38,922 nt of DNA, from assembly GCA_903859155.1 (NCBI GenBank), contig CAIOLO010000029.1, positions 1 through 38,922 of the forward strand, given 5' to 3'. Of this stretch, positions 8,450-17,030 are shown one piece after another. A program made the translations under genes and the position numbers. Every line of letters begins with the position of its first letter. Position 1 is the stretch's first letter. This stretch comes from an uncultured beta proteobacterium. GTDB lineage: Bacteria; Pseudomonadota; Gammaproteobacteria; Burkholderiales; SG8-39. Under the pieces are notes generated by a model. It had not been told where the DNA came from and did no database searches. It saw only the letters and a program-made list of their open reading frames with translations.

Positions 8450-11400
8450 TGCAGGATGCCCCCATGAACGTGCGGGTGATCGCCGCCTTGGTCGTGGGTG
8501 AACAGTGCGTCGACTTTTGCGCGAACCTGTCCATCCGTATAGTGATGCAGCTGTATCGCGTTTGCGGGGCATTGCGCCGCACACAGGCCGCAACCCTGGC
8601 ATAGCGCCGCCTCGATTCGCGCAGCGCCGATAATGCCGCCGATGCCGGTCGCCTCGTCGCTGATGCGCGGTGCCGAGTAGGAGCAACTGCGCACACAGGT
8701 CAGACAACCCACGCATAGGGAAGGATCGACCTCGGCAATGCGCCCGCCCACGGTAATCGTGTCCTGCGAGATCAGCGCACCGGCGCGTGATGCCGCCGCC
8801 TGTGCGTGTACCAGCGTTTCCTCCAGCAGTTTGGGGTAGTGGGCGGTTCCTGCCATGAACAGGCCTTCGGAGAGGAAGTCCACCGGGCGCAACTTGACGT
8901 GGGCTTCCATGAAAAAGCCATCCATATCCACGGGCACTTTGAGGCAACCGGACAGCTCGCGCGACTCCGGTGTGGGCACTACCGGCGTGGACAGAACCAG
9001 ATATTCCGGCGTGAACGCCATGTCTTTCCCGAGTATTTCCTCGAACACGCGCACCTCGGGTGTTGCGTTCGCGGTGGACACCTCGGGCGGCCGCGCATCG
9101 TCATAGCGGATGAACATGACGCCCGCCTCGAGCGCCTTGTCGTACAGCCGTTCCTTGAATCCATAGGTGCGGATGTCCTTGTAGATCACCGTCACCGCTG
9201 CCGCGGGGTTGCGCTGCTTGAGGATGAGCGCATTCTTGAGTGCAGTGGTGCAGCAGATGCGTGCACAGTAGCGATCAGCCGGACCGACACACTGAATCAT
9301 CACGACACTGCGCGGGGCTTCGCCTTGAGCGAGCTTTTCCTCGAACTGACTCTGGGTCAGGATGCGGGGGTCGGATCCATAGCAGTACTCCTCGCCCCGG
9401 TACTCGACACCGCCGCTGGCGAGCACGGCCACCCCGTGCTCCACCCTGGCCCGCTCGACCCCTCCGTCGGGCGAGGAAAGCGTGGAGGTGAAATTACCCA
9501 TGAACCCCGCGGTTTTGACCAGCACGGTATCGAGGTGAACGGTAATACGGGGCTCGGCCTGAACGGCGGCAATGGTTTCGGCGAGAAACTGCCGCGGACT
9601 GATTTGCGCGTCGCCGCCATTGCGGCCCAGCGGATTGCCGACACCGATATCGTCGAGGCCGAAGTGCTGGCTGCGCAAGGCGCCGCCAAGCTCAGCTTCC
9701 TTCTCGACCAGGTGCACCGGAAATCCCTGCTGCGCGAGGGACAATGCGGCCGTCATCCCGGCCGGACCGCCGCCGACGACCAGCGCGGTCTTGTTCATCG
9801 CCATGGTGCCGGTGGGCAAAGCCTGCAACTGCGCGGCGCGCGCGGCCGACATGCGCACCAGGTCCCGGGCTTTGGTGGTGGCCGTCGCGCGGTCATCGGC
9901 ATGCACCCAGGAGCACTGGTTGCGGATATTCGCCATATCGAACAGGAACGGGTTGAGCCCGCCATTTCGAGCGCAGTCGCGGAACAGTGTTTCGTGGGTC
10001 AACGGCGTGCAACTGGCAACGACCAGGCGATTGGCGCCCAGGCTCTGCACCTTTGCCGATATGTCGGCAACACTGTCGCGCGAACAGGCATAGAGCTTTT
10101 CCTCGGCATGAATCACGCCGGGCAGGTTCCTCGCGTACTGGGCAACATCGCCGCAATCGACGTAGCCGGCGATGTTGGTGCCGCAATGGCAGACAAACAC
10201 CGCCGTGCGCGGTTCCTCCTCGGCCACGGCGCGCTCTTCGGGATAGCTGCGCCTGGTGGTCAGGGTGCCGCGCGCGCCCGACAGCAGTGCGCCGGCACCG
10301 GCCGCCGCTGCGCTTGCATCGACCAGGGATTCCGGGATGTCCTTGGGTTCGCGGAACGGTCCGGCGGCAAAGATGCCGGGGCGACTGGTTTGCAGCGGGT
10401 CGAACTGCACCGTCCGGCAGAAACCGTAATCATCGAGTTCGACGCCAAGGCGTCGGCCCAGTTCCCGGACTTCCGGGGCGATTTCCATGCCGACTGACAG
10501 GACCACCATGTCGAATTCTTCTTCGATCATGGTACGGGCGCCGGCGCGATCCCAGTAACGCAGCTGCAGATTTTTCGTCGCGGGATCCTCGCGCACCTGC
10601 GAAATCCGGCAGCGCGTGTAGGCGATTCCGTATTTCTCGCGCGCATTCCGGTAATAGCTTTCGTAGCCCTTGGAGAACGCGCGCATGTCCATCATGAATA
10701 CGCGCACCTGGGTGTCCGGTTCGTGTTCAATCGCCTGCACCGCCTGCTTTGCCGCATACATGCAGCAGACCGCCGAGCAGTAATCGTGCGACTGGTCTCG
10801 CGACCCTACACATTGCAGGAAGGCGATCCGCTTTGGTGTCTGTGCATCCGAGGGCCGCCGCACGTGGCCGCCATTGGGGCCCGATGCGCTCAGGAGCCGT
10901 TCGAACTCAAGCGAGGTGAGCACGTTGGGGTAGCGCCCGTAGCCGTATTCCTCCGATAGTTCCGCGCGGTAGAGCTGGAATCCCGGCGCAAGGATCACCG
11001 CGCCGACGTCAATCTTGCGCGCGCGTTCTGCCATGCGGAGGTCAATCGCGCCGACGCCGCATGCGTAGACGCACTGGTTGCATTCGCTGCAGATGCCGCA
11101 GGAGAGGCAGCGCGCCGCCTCCGCGCGCGCCTGCGCCTCGCTGTAGCCGGTCTCGACCTCGGCAAAACCGCCAATGCGCGCAGCGATCGCCATCGCGGGC
11201 ATCGGCACGCGCGACGCAGGAATAATGCGGCCTTTGCGCAGTTTGTCGTCGAGTTCCGCCTGGTCCATGGTGGCGACCGGCGGCTTCGGTTCGTCCACCG
11301 CGGCGACCGGGCCATGGCGAAGGTAACGGTGGATGGCTTTGGCACTGCGGTGGCCGCCGGCAATGGCCTGGATGGCAAAAGCGGTCCCGCTGGTGCTGTC

Positions 11401-13059
11401 ACCGGCGGCAAACACGCCCGGTCGCGCCGTCGCCATGGTGCGATCATCAATCGCCACCGTCTTCGCCTGCGTCATGGTGATGCCGGCAGATTCAGGAACA
11501 ACACCCAATCCCACTCTCTGCCCAACCGAGAAGATCACCACCTCGCAGGGCATGACAAATCTGGAATCCGGCTCGACGGTGACGACAAAACGGCCGTTTG
11601 CGTCGCGCTTGAAACTCGCAACGCGCTCGCATTCGAGCCCGGCAACACGTCCCGAACCGTCCTCGACAATGCGTGCGAAATCCAAAGCGAATTCGAAACC
11701 GACACCCTCCTCGAGCGCAGCCTGGCGCTCGGCGGCACTGGCCGGCATCTGGTCGGTGTTTTCGCGCATCGCCAGGCGTACCCGCCGGGCACCCAGGCGC
11801 AGCGCCGTGCGCGCAACGTCGGTGGCAACGTCACCGCCGCCGATCACAACGACATCTTTGCCTTCAACCTGTGCGCGCGGCCCGGCAGTATTGGCATCCT
11901 TTGCATCGCCAGGCGCGCGTGACATCTGCGCCAGGCGAATGTCGCGCAGAAAATCGGTGTTGAGCAACACGCCAGCAAGATTGTTTCCGGGAATCGGCAG
12001 GCGCATCCCTTCCTGCGCTCCCACGGCGATCAGCACCGCCTGGTATCCCTGTTCGAACAGATGCTCCAGATTGTCAACCCGGGTGTTGAGCTTCAGTTCG
12101 ATGCCAAGATCCAGAATGTCCTCGATCTCGCGCTCCAGCACCGCAACAGGAAGGCGGTGCGCGGGAATGCCGAATCGAAGCATGCCCCCGGCCGCCGGAA
12201 GCGCATCGAACACGGTCACCGCGTAGCCCTCGCGCACCAGGTCCTGTGCCGCCGTAAGACCGCAGGGCCCCGCGCCGATGACGGCGATGCGCTCTTCATG
12301 GCGGCGCCGGGCCGGCTGTGGCGCCTGGCGCGGCTTCGCATATTGATGGTCAACCACGAAGCGCTTGAGTGCACGGATGCTTACCGGTTCGTCCACCTTG
12401 CCGCGGTTGCAGGCGCTCTCGCAGCGGTGGTCGCAGACGCGTCCGCAGATGCCCGGGAACGGATTGTCTTCCTTGATGGTGCGCAACGCGTCTTCGTAGC
12501 GGCCCTCGCGGATCAAGGCGATGTAGCCCTGCGCCCGCTGATCGGCGGGACAGGCGTCGCGGCAGGGCGACACGCCACGCTTTTCGATTGCGTAGGCGTC
12601 GGGTGTTGCCTGCGGATAAAGACGGTAGGCCGCGCGCTGCTGGCGCAATCCCTCGTCAAACAGGCTGGGCAGCGACTCGGGACAGACTTCGGCGCATTTG
12701 CCGCAGCCATTGCAGATGTCGGTATCAATGAATCGCGGCCGGGTGCGTACCGACGCGCTGAATGCTCCGGCCTCACCGTCGAGGGAAACCAGTTCGCTGT
12801 CCGTGAGGATCTCGATGTCAGGGTGCGCCCCCGTATCCACCAGACGCGGCGAAATGGTGCACATGGCGCAATCGTTGGTGGGAAAAGTCTTGTCGAGCTT
12901 TGCCATGTGCCCGCCGATGGCGGAGCGTTTCTCAACCAGGTATACCTTGTAGCCGCTCTCGGCAAGATCGAGCGACGCCTGGATCCCGGCAATGCCACCG
13001 CCGACCACCATGACCGCACCGGTATCTCCAATGCCAGGGTCATCCTTCAGGGTGTTCAT
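8446..13059 (-). CDS. hdrA: Giant HdrA: HdrA with inserted GltD/NfnL module plus second HdrA unit
   Basis: This 1537-residue flavo-iron-sulfur protein combines three modules. Residues 15-127 start an HdrA unit: FAD-binding GGGIAG at 20-25, then a C-x2-C-x2-C-x3-C-P ferredoxin motif at 116-126. A complete GltD/NfnL-like module follows (about 165-580): paired cysteines at 166/170 and 205-217, FAD motif GAGPCG at 262-267, NADPH motif GGGDVA at 408-413, and AAGDSTSGTA near 551. A cysteine cluster at 651-667 leads back into the first HdrA unit, with QCVGSRD at 749 and YCSAVCC at 760. A second HdrA unit runs from about 953: CHCGTNIAGYVD, FAD motif GGGPAG at 1096-1101, CVGPADRYC at 1257, and two C-terminal [4Fe-4S] motifs at 1449-1459 and 1487-1497. 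The start is ATG 13059, right before the dinucleotide fold; the frame stays open to a TTG at 13179. It should take NAD(P)H electrons and distribute them to MvhD and HdrCB. Confidence 0.9.
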   Translation of the reverse strand: MNTLKDDPGIGDTGAVMVVGGGIAGIQASLDLAESGYKVYLVEKRSAIGGHMAKLDKTFPTNDCAMCTISPRLVDTGAHPDIEILTDSELVSLDGEAGAFSASVRTRPRFIDTDICNGCGKCAEVCPESLPSLFDEGLRQQRAAYRLYPQATPDAYAIEKRGVSPCRDACPADQRAQGYIALIREGRYEDALRTIKEDNPFPGICGRVCDHRCESACNRGKVDEPVSIRALKRFVVDHQYAKPRQAPQPARRRHEERIAVIGAGPCGLTAAQDLVREGYAVTVFDALPAAGGMLRFGIPAHRLPVAVLEREIEDILDLGIELKLNTRVDNLEHLFEQGYQAVLIAVGAQEGMRLPIPGNNLAGVLLNTDFLRDIRLAQMSRAPGDAKDANTAGPRAQVEGKDVVVIGGGDVATDVARTALRLGARRVRLAMRENTDQMPASAAERQAALEEGVGFEFALDFARIVEDGSGRVAGLECERVASFKRDANGRFVVTVEPDSRFVMPCEVVIFSVGQRVGLGVVPESAGITMTQAKTVAIDDRTMATARPGVFAAGDSTSGTAFAIQAIAGGHRSAKAIHRYLRHGPVAAVDEPKPPVATMDQAELDDKLRKGRIIPASRVPMPAMAIAARIGGFAEVETGYSEAQARAEAARCLSCGICSECNQCVYACGVGAIDLRMAERARKIDVGAVILAPGFQLYRAELSEEYGYGRYPNVLTSLEFERLLSASGPNGGHVRRPSDAQTPKRIAFLQCVGSRDQSHDYCSAVCCMYAAKQAVQAIEHEPDTQVRVFMMDMRAFSKGYESYYRNAREKYGIAYTRCRISQVREDPATKNLQLRYWDRAGARTMIEEEFDMVVLSVGMEIAPEVRELGRRLGVELDDYGFCRTVQFDPLQTSRPGIFAAGPFREPKDIPESLVDASAAAAGAGALLSGARGTLTTRRSYPEERAVAEEEPRTAVFVCHCGTNIAGYVDCGDVAQYARNLPGVIHAEEKLYACSRDSVADISAKVQSLGANRLVVASCTPLTHETLFRDCARNGGLNPFLFDMANIRNQCSWVHADDRATATTKARDLVRMSAARAAQLQALPTGTMAMNKTALVVGGGPAGMTAALSLAQQGFPVHLVEKEAELGGALRSQHFGLDDIGVGNPLGRNGGDAQISPRQFLAETIAAVQAEPRITVHLDTVLVKTAGFMGNFTSTLSSPDGGVERARVEHGVAVLASGGVEYRGEEYCYGSDPRILTQSQFEEKLAQGEAPRSVVMIQCVGPADRYCARICCTTALKNALILKQRNPAAAVTVIYKDIRTYGFKERLYDKALEAGVMFIRYDDARPPEVSTANATPEVRVFEEILGKDMAFTPEYLVLSTPVVPTPESRELSGCLKVPVDMDGFFMEAHVKLRPVDFLSEGLFMAGTAHYPKLLEETLVHAQAAASRAGALISQDTITVGGRIAEVDPSLCVGCLTCVRSCSYSAPRISDEATGIGGIIGAARIEAALCQGCGLCAAQCPANAIQLHHYTDGQVRAKVDALFTHDQGGDHPHVHGGILQ

Positions 13060-13555
13060 TCGGAAAGGTCCGCAGTCCGCAAGATGCGGCTTGAGTACTT
13101 CAAATACTGTCCGCGCGCAGCACTCGTCCAGAGCACAGGCCTCACATTGCCTCCGCGCGGTGGTCTGACCCGCTCGCAAATGAACACGTGTATTGAGGAA
13201 TCCCCAGGTAGCTGAGGCATTTTATGCGGCCGAAACCGGCGTCGATTTGATCTATGCCAAATGTCAGTCTGGAATCAGGGACATGCAGTGGGCACCCAAA
13301 ATTCGCCCCACCGTTTGCCCACTGCCCAAGAAGAATTCGAATCGCGCGGATATGGGCAGGAGGAAAGTATTCGCCCGAATCGCCGCCACGGAAGATGGGG
13401 AGTTGTCGCGGCGAAACGAATATCCGGCCGGGGCGGATTATTCTCTGTGTTTGCAGGTCATTGCAAGGATCGCCGGACAATAAACTACGCTGGGCGTGCC
13501 AACCGCACGCGCTGTTCCGGCGTTATGCGGTGATGCATTCCTGCAATGATAAAGC
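13060..13555. other. Intergenic region between hdrA and comEC, possible IS21-like relic
   Basis: This 496-base gap should hold the divergent promoters of the Hdr operon and comEC, but no convincing -35/-10 pair was found. Short frames on both strands have no recognisable family. The part around 13262-13325, read on the minus strand, has a GGGGCGAATTTTGGGTGCCC-like segment. This resembles terminal repeats I associate with IS21-family elements, so it may be a remnant; no transposase is present. The hdrA frame remains open from 13059 back to 13179 with several cysteine codons, so the true start of hdrA could lie there. Confidence 0.3.
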
Positions 13556-15958
13556 TTGAGATCGGCCATCGTCGGTTTCGCTGCCGGCGTATGTTGGCTG
13601 CAATGGCAGGCCGAACTGCCCGGGTGGGCGCTCATCACCGCGGCGCTTGCCATATCGGCGGTGCTTGCCATGACGTGGCTGGCCTGGTCGCTGCGTGCCG
13701 CGGCAGCGGCGTCCGGGGCACGCACGTTCCCTCGGCGTTTGCTGCACGCGTTTGCCGGGGCTCTTCTTGGCGCCGTGTTCGGCTTTGCCTGGGCGGCCAC
13801 CGTCGCGCACTGGCGCCTGGCCGACCGGCTCGACCCCGGTTGGGAAGACCGGGATGTCACGCTCACCGGCGTGATCGCCGGCCTGCCGCAGCCCTTCGAG
13901 CGCGGCGTGCGCTTCGAGTTCGAGGTCGATGCGGTGCAGCCCGCGCAGGCCGTCGTGCCGCAGCGGATCAGCATCGCCTGGTACGACGGCCTGACTGCGG
14001 AGGAACATCAGGTGGTCATGCCGGTGCATGCCGGGGAACGTTGGCGCCTGGCCGCGCGGCTGCGCCTGCCGCATGGCCTGGCGAACCCGCACGGCTTCGA
14101 CTACGAGGCCTGGATGCTGGAGCGCGGCATCCGCGCCACCGGTTTGGTGCGTGCGCGCGGCGGCAGCGAGCGCATCGATGCGCTGGTGCAGCGGCCCACC
14201 TATCTCATCGAGCGGCTGCGCGAGCGCATTCGCGAACGTTTCCAGGATGCGCTGGAAGGCGCGCCGTATGCGGGCATTCTGATCGCGCTGGCTATCGGCG
14301 ACCAGCGTGCCATCGAGCCCGAAGACTGGCAGGTGTTTGCGCGCACCGGCGTGTCGCATCTGATGAGCATCTCCGGCTTGCATGTCACCATGGTCTCGGG
14401 TTTGTTTGCCTGGCTGGCATTCAATCTATGGCGGCGCGTACCCGGGCTCGCGTTGCGCCTGCCGGCGCAGAAAGCCGCCGCGATTGCGGCGATTGCCGGA
14501 GCGCTTTCTTACTGCCTCATCTCCGGGTTTGCCGTGCCGGCGCAACGCACCCTCTACATGGTGAGCGCGGTGGCGGTGGCATTGTGGCTGGATCGCGCCG
14601 GCAGCGGCTCGCGGGTGCTGGCCTGGGCGCTGCTGGCAGTGCTGCTGCTTGACCCCTGGGCGGTGCTGGCCGCGGGCTTCTGGCTTTCCTTCGGTGCGGT
14701 GGCGCTGATTTTTTATGTCGGCGCCTGCCGCCCGGGACGCTCGGGTTGGCTGGCGCAATGGGGGGCGGCGCAGTGGGCGGTCACAGTGGGTCTCGCACCG
14801 CTCACGCTGGTGATCTTTCAGCAGGTGTCGCTGGTCTCGCCGCTGGCCAATGCGGTGGCGATTCCGCTGGTGAGTCTGGTGGTGACGCCCCTGGCGCTGG
14901 CCGGCGCGTTGCTGCCGTTCGACTTTCCTTTGCATCTTGCCCATTGGCTGCTCGAGCGGCTTTTGCCGCTGCTGCATTTTCTGGCGGGCATCGAAGGGGC
15001 TGTCTGGACGCAGCACGCCCCGGCCTTGTGGACGATCCCGCCGGCGCTGTTGGGCGCCGGCTGGCTGCTCGGGCCGCGCGGCACGCCGGCGCGGATCATG
15101 GGTGTGCTGCTGCTGTTGCCAATGTTTGCGGTGCCGCCCGCATTGCCCGCTGCAGGGGAACTGTGGCTGACATTCCTCGATGTCGGCCAGGGCATGGCGG
15201 TGGAGGCGCGCACCAGGCATCATGAGCTGCTCTATGACAGCGGCCCGTCCTGGGGGGAGCAGTCCGACAGCGGTGCCCGCGTGATAGTGCCGTTTCTGCG
15301 CGGCGAAGGGGTGCCCGCCATCGACATGATGGTGGTATCGCACGACGACAGCGACCACTCCGGAGGGGCGGCTTCGATCATGAATGCGCTGCCTGTGGCG
15401 CATCTGAGTTCCTCCCTGGACGCGCGCAACCCGCTCAACCTGCGCGCCATCGCGCCGCAGGCTTATCGCAGCGTTTGCAGCGCCGGTCAGCGCTGGCAAT
15501 GGGATGGCGTGCGTTTTGAATTCCTGCACCCGAGCGCGGCCCTGCTCGAGAATCCGTTTCTGTCGGGAAATAACGGCAGCTGCGTGCTGCGCATCGAGAC
15601 CGCCTCGGGCAGCGCGCTGCTGAGCGGCGACATCGAGCACGCGGCCGAGCAGCGGTTGCTGTTGCTGCCGGCGCAGCGTCTCAGAGCAGAGGTGTTGCTG
15701 GTTTCGCACCACGGCAGCGGCACTTCATCGGGCGCAGCGTTCGTGGCTGCGGTGGCGCCGGCGCACGCGGTGTTCCAGGTCGGCCATCGCAACCGTTTCG
15801 GTCATCCGCGCGCCGATGTGCTGCGGCGTTACGCGGACCAGGGCAGCAACATCCTGCGCAGCGACACGCACGGCGCGATCCGCATGCGTTTTGCCGGGGG
15901 TGGGATCAGCGTGGAGAAACAGCGCGAAAGTGCGCGCCGCTACTGGCAAGGGTTGTAG
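13556..15958 (+). CDS. comEC: ComEC/Rec2 DNA-uptake channel protein
   Basis: ComEC forms the inner-membrane channel that admits single-stranded DNA during natural transformation. The 800 residues show the usual three parts: an N-terminal DUF4131 region with two membrane helices, a central Competence domain with many helices (about residues 230-520, including the H-L-M-S-I-S-G-L-H motif near 265), and a C-terminal metallo-beta-lactamase-like domain with the metal motif SHDDSDH and a later SHHGSGTSSG. Length is typical of proteobacterial members. The start is TTG at 13556: an in-frame TAA lies two codons upstream, and the sequence from that TTG fits the family N-terminus. No strong Shine-Dalgarno is seen. 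It converges on the next gene with only five bases between stop codons. Confidence 0.93.
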   Translation: MRSAIVGFAAGVCWLQWQAELPGWALITAALAISAVLAMTWLAWSLRAAAAASGARTFPRRLLHAFAGALLGAVFGFAWAATVAHWRLADRLDPGWEDRDVTLTGVIAGLPQPFERGVRFEFEVDAVQPAQAVVPQRISIAWYDGLTAEEHQVVMPVHAGERWRLAARLRLPHGLANPHGFDYEAWMLERGIRATGLVRARGGSERIDALVQRPTYLIERLRERIRERFQDALEGAPYAGILIALAIGDQRAIEPEDWQVFARTGVSHLMSISGLHVTMVSGLFAWLAFNLWRRVPGLALRLPAQKAAAIAAIAGALSYCLISGFAVPAQRTLYMVSAVAVALWLDRAGSGSRVLAWALLAVLLLDPWAVLAAGFWLSFGAVALIFYVGACRPGRSGWLAQWGAAQWAVTVGLAPLTLVIFQQVSLVSPLANAVAIPLVSLVVTPLALAGALLPFDFPLHLAHWLLERLLPLLHFLAGIEGAVWTQHAPALWTIPPALLGAGWLLGPRGTPARIMGVLLLLPMFAVPPALPAAGELWLTFLDVGQGMAVEARTRHHELLYDSGPSWGEQSDSGARVIVPFLRGEGVPAIDMMVVSHDDSDHSGGAASIMNALPVAHLSSSLDARNPLNLRAIAPQAYRSVCSAGQRWQWDGVRFEFLHPSAALLENPFLSGNNGSCVLRIETASGSALLSGDIEHAAEQRLLLLPAQRLRAEVLLVSHHGSGTSSGAAFVAAVAPAHAVFQVGHRNRFGHPRADVLRRYADQGSNILRSDTHGAIRMRFAGGGISVEKQRESARRYWQGL

Positions 15959-15963
15959 AGGTC

Positions 15964-16932
15964 CTACTCCGGCTTGATGTCGAGGTACTTCACCAGCTCA
16001 CCGACTTCTTTGAGCTGCGCGCGGATGTAGGCGTCGAACTGTTCCGGCGTGCCGTCGTTGGCGATCACGCCCATGCGATTCATGATGGTGTCCCTGAAAC
16101 CCGGGTCGGCCATGATCCTGCGGATCTCGTTGTTGTAACGGGTGACGATCTCGCGCGGAGCGCCGGACTGCAGGTGATATCCGAACCAGGTGCGCAGCGG
16201 CAGCTTGATCCCCAGTTCCACGAAAGTGGGCACGTTGGGGAATTCGGCAATGCGCTTCTCCGCGCTGACCGCCAGCGCCTTCAGCTTGCCCGCCTTGATC
16301 GAGGCCTGGGCGTTGGCGATGCCGTATACCGCCACCTGCGTCTCCCCGGCAACCAGTGCCTGCAACACCTGCGGTTGCGTTTTGTAAGGCACCGCGTAGA
16401 AGGGCACGCCGCGGCTTTTGCGGAACCAGCTCTGGTACATGTATCCGGTGCTGTTGGTGCCAAAGTGCGCCCAGGTAATACTGTCTGGCTTGGCCTTGGC
16501 CAGATCGAACAGCTGCTGCACCGAGGTGGCCGCTACCGCAGGATGCGCGACCAGCACGCTGTCGAAAAAGCCCACGTGAATCACGGGCGCAAAATCGCGC
16601 AAAGGATCGTAGGGCATATTGGTGCGCAGCACCGGATTCCAGATGATCACATTGCTCGCGGTCGAACAGAGTGTATAGCCGTCGTTGGGCGCCTTGGCGC
16701 AGGCTTCCATGCCGATCAGGCCGTCGGCGCCGACGCGGTTCTCCACCACCACCGGCTGGCCGAACGCTTTTGACAGGGGCTCGCTCAAGCCGCGCGAAAT
16801 GATGTCGTTGGGCACGCTCGGCGCGGTGGCCACCAGGATACGGATGGGCTTGGTCGGAAAGGCCTGTCCCAGCGCGTGAAACGGCAGCACTGCCACTAGG
16901 GCAATCAGTATGGTGGTGGGGCGAAGTGCCAT
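15964..16932 (-). CDS. TctC/Bug-family tripartite tricarboxylate binding protein
   Basis: This 322-residue periplasmic solute-binding protein has an N-terminal signal peptide (hydrophobic ILIALVAVLPFHALGQA) followed by the family opening FPTKPIRI. The Bug motifs are present: VVENRVGADGLIG near residue 82, PNDGYTL near 98, and AVPYKTQPQVLQALVAGETQVA around 190. Such proteins bind carboxylates or other small acids. In Burkholderiales many exist as orphans without TctA/TctB membrane subunits, as here: no membrane subunit lies beside it. The ligand cannot be told from sequence. It lies downstream of the Anbu cluster on the same strand, but with a gap of about 100 bases, so co-transcription is possible rather than shown. 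Confidence 0.92.
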   Translation of the reverse strand: MALRPTTILIALVAVLPFHALGQAFPTKPIRILVATAPSVPNDIISRGLSEPLSKAFGQPVVVENRVGADGLIGMEACAKAPNDGYTLCSTASNVIIWNPVLRTNMPYDPLRDFAPVIHVGFFDSVLVAHPAVAATSVQQLFDLAKAKPDSITWAHFGTNSTGYMYQSWFRKSRGVPFYAVPYKTQPQVLQALVAGETQVAVYGIANAQASIKAGKLKALAVSAEKRIAEFPNVPTFVELGIKLPLRTWFGYHLQSGAPREIVTRYNNEIRRIMADPGFRDTIMNRMGVIANDGTPEQFDAYIRAQLKEVGELVKYLDIKPE

Positions 16933-17030
16933 GAAAGGATTCCGTGCGCTGTTTAGACCGCAGCAGTGTAGCGAAAGAAAGCTGCATGCGTTGAACTCCC
17001 TCGTCTCTTACGGATTCTGTTGAAGAGGTG

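Noticed and set aside
8016-8696. N-terminal extension of metV in a long open frame
   Set aside because: It overlaps mvhD and the end of hdrA in another frame; the ATG at 8015 gives the normal family start and an ATGA overlap.
8806-10497. 563-codon plus-strand open frame inside hdrA
   Set aside because: Antisense to conserved HdrA motifs and without family resemblance.
11000-12560. Glutamate synthase small subunit (GltD) as a separate gene
   Set aside because: The GltD-like block has no start or stop of its own; it is continuous in frame with HdrA sequence on both sides, so it is an inserted domain.
13193-13483. 96-codon plus-strand frame between hdrA and comEC as a small gene
   Set aside because: No ribosome binding site or family resemblance; overlaps a possible IS remnant and has open frames in several phases.
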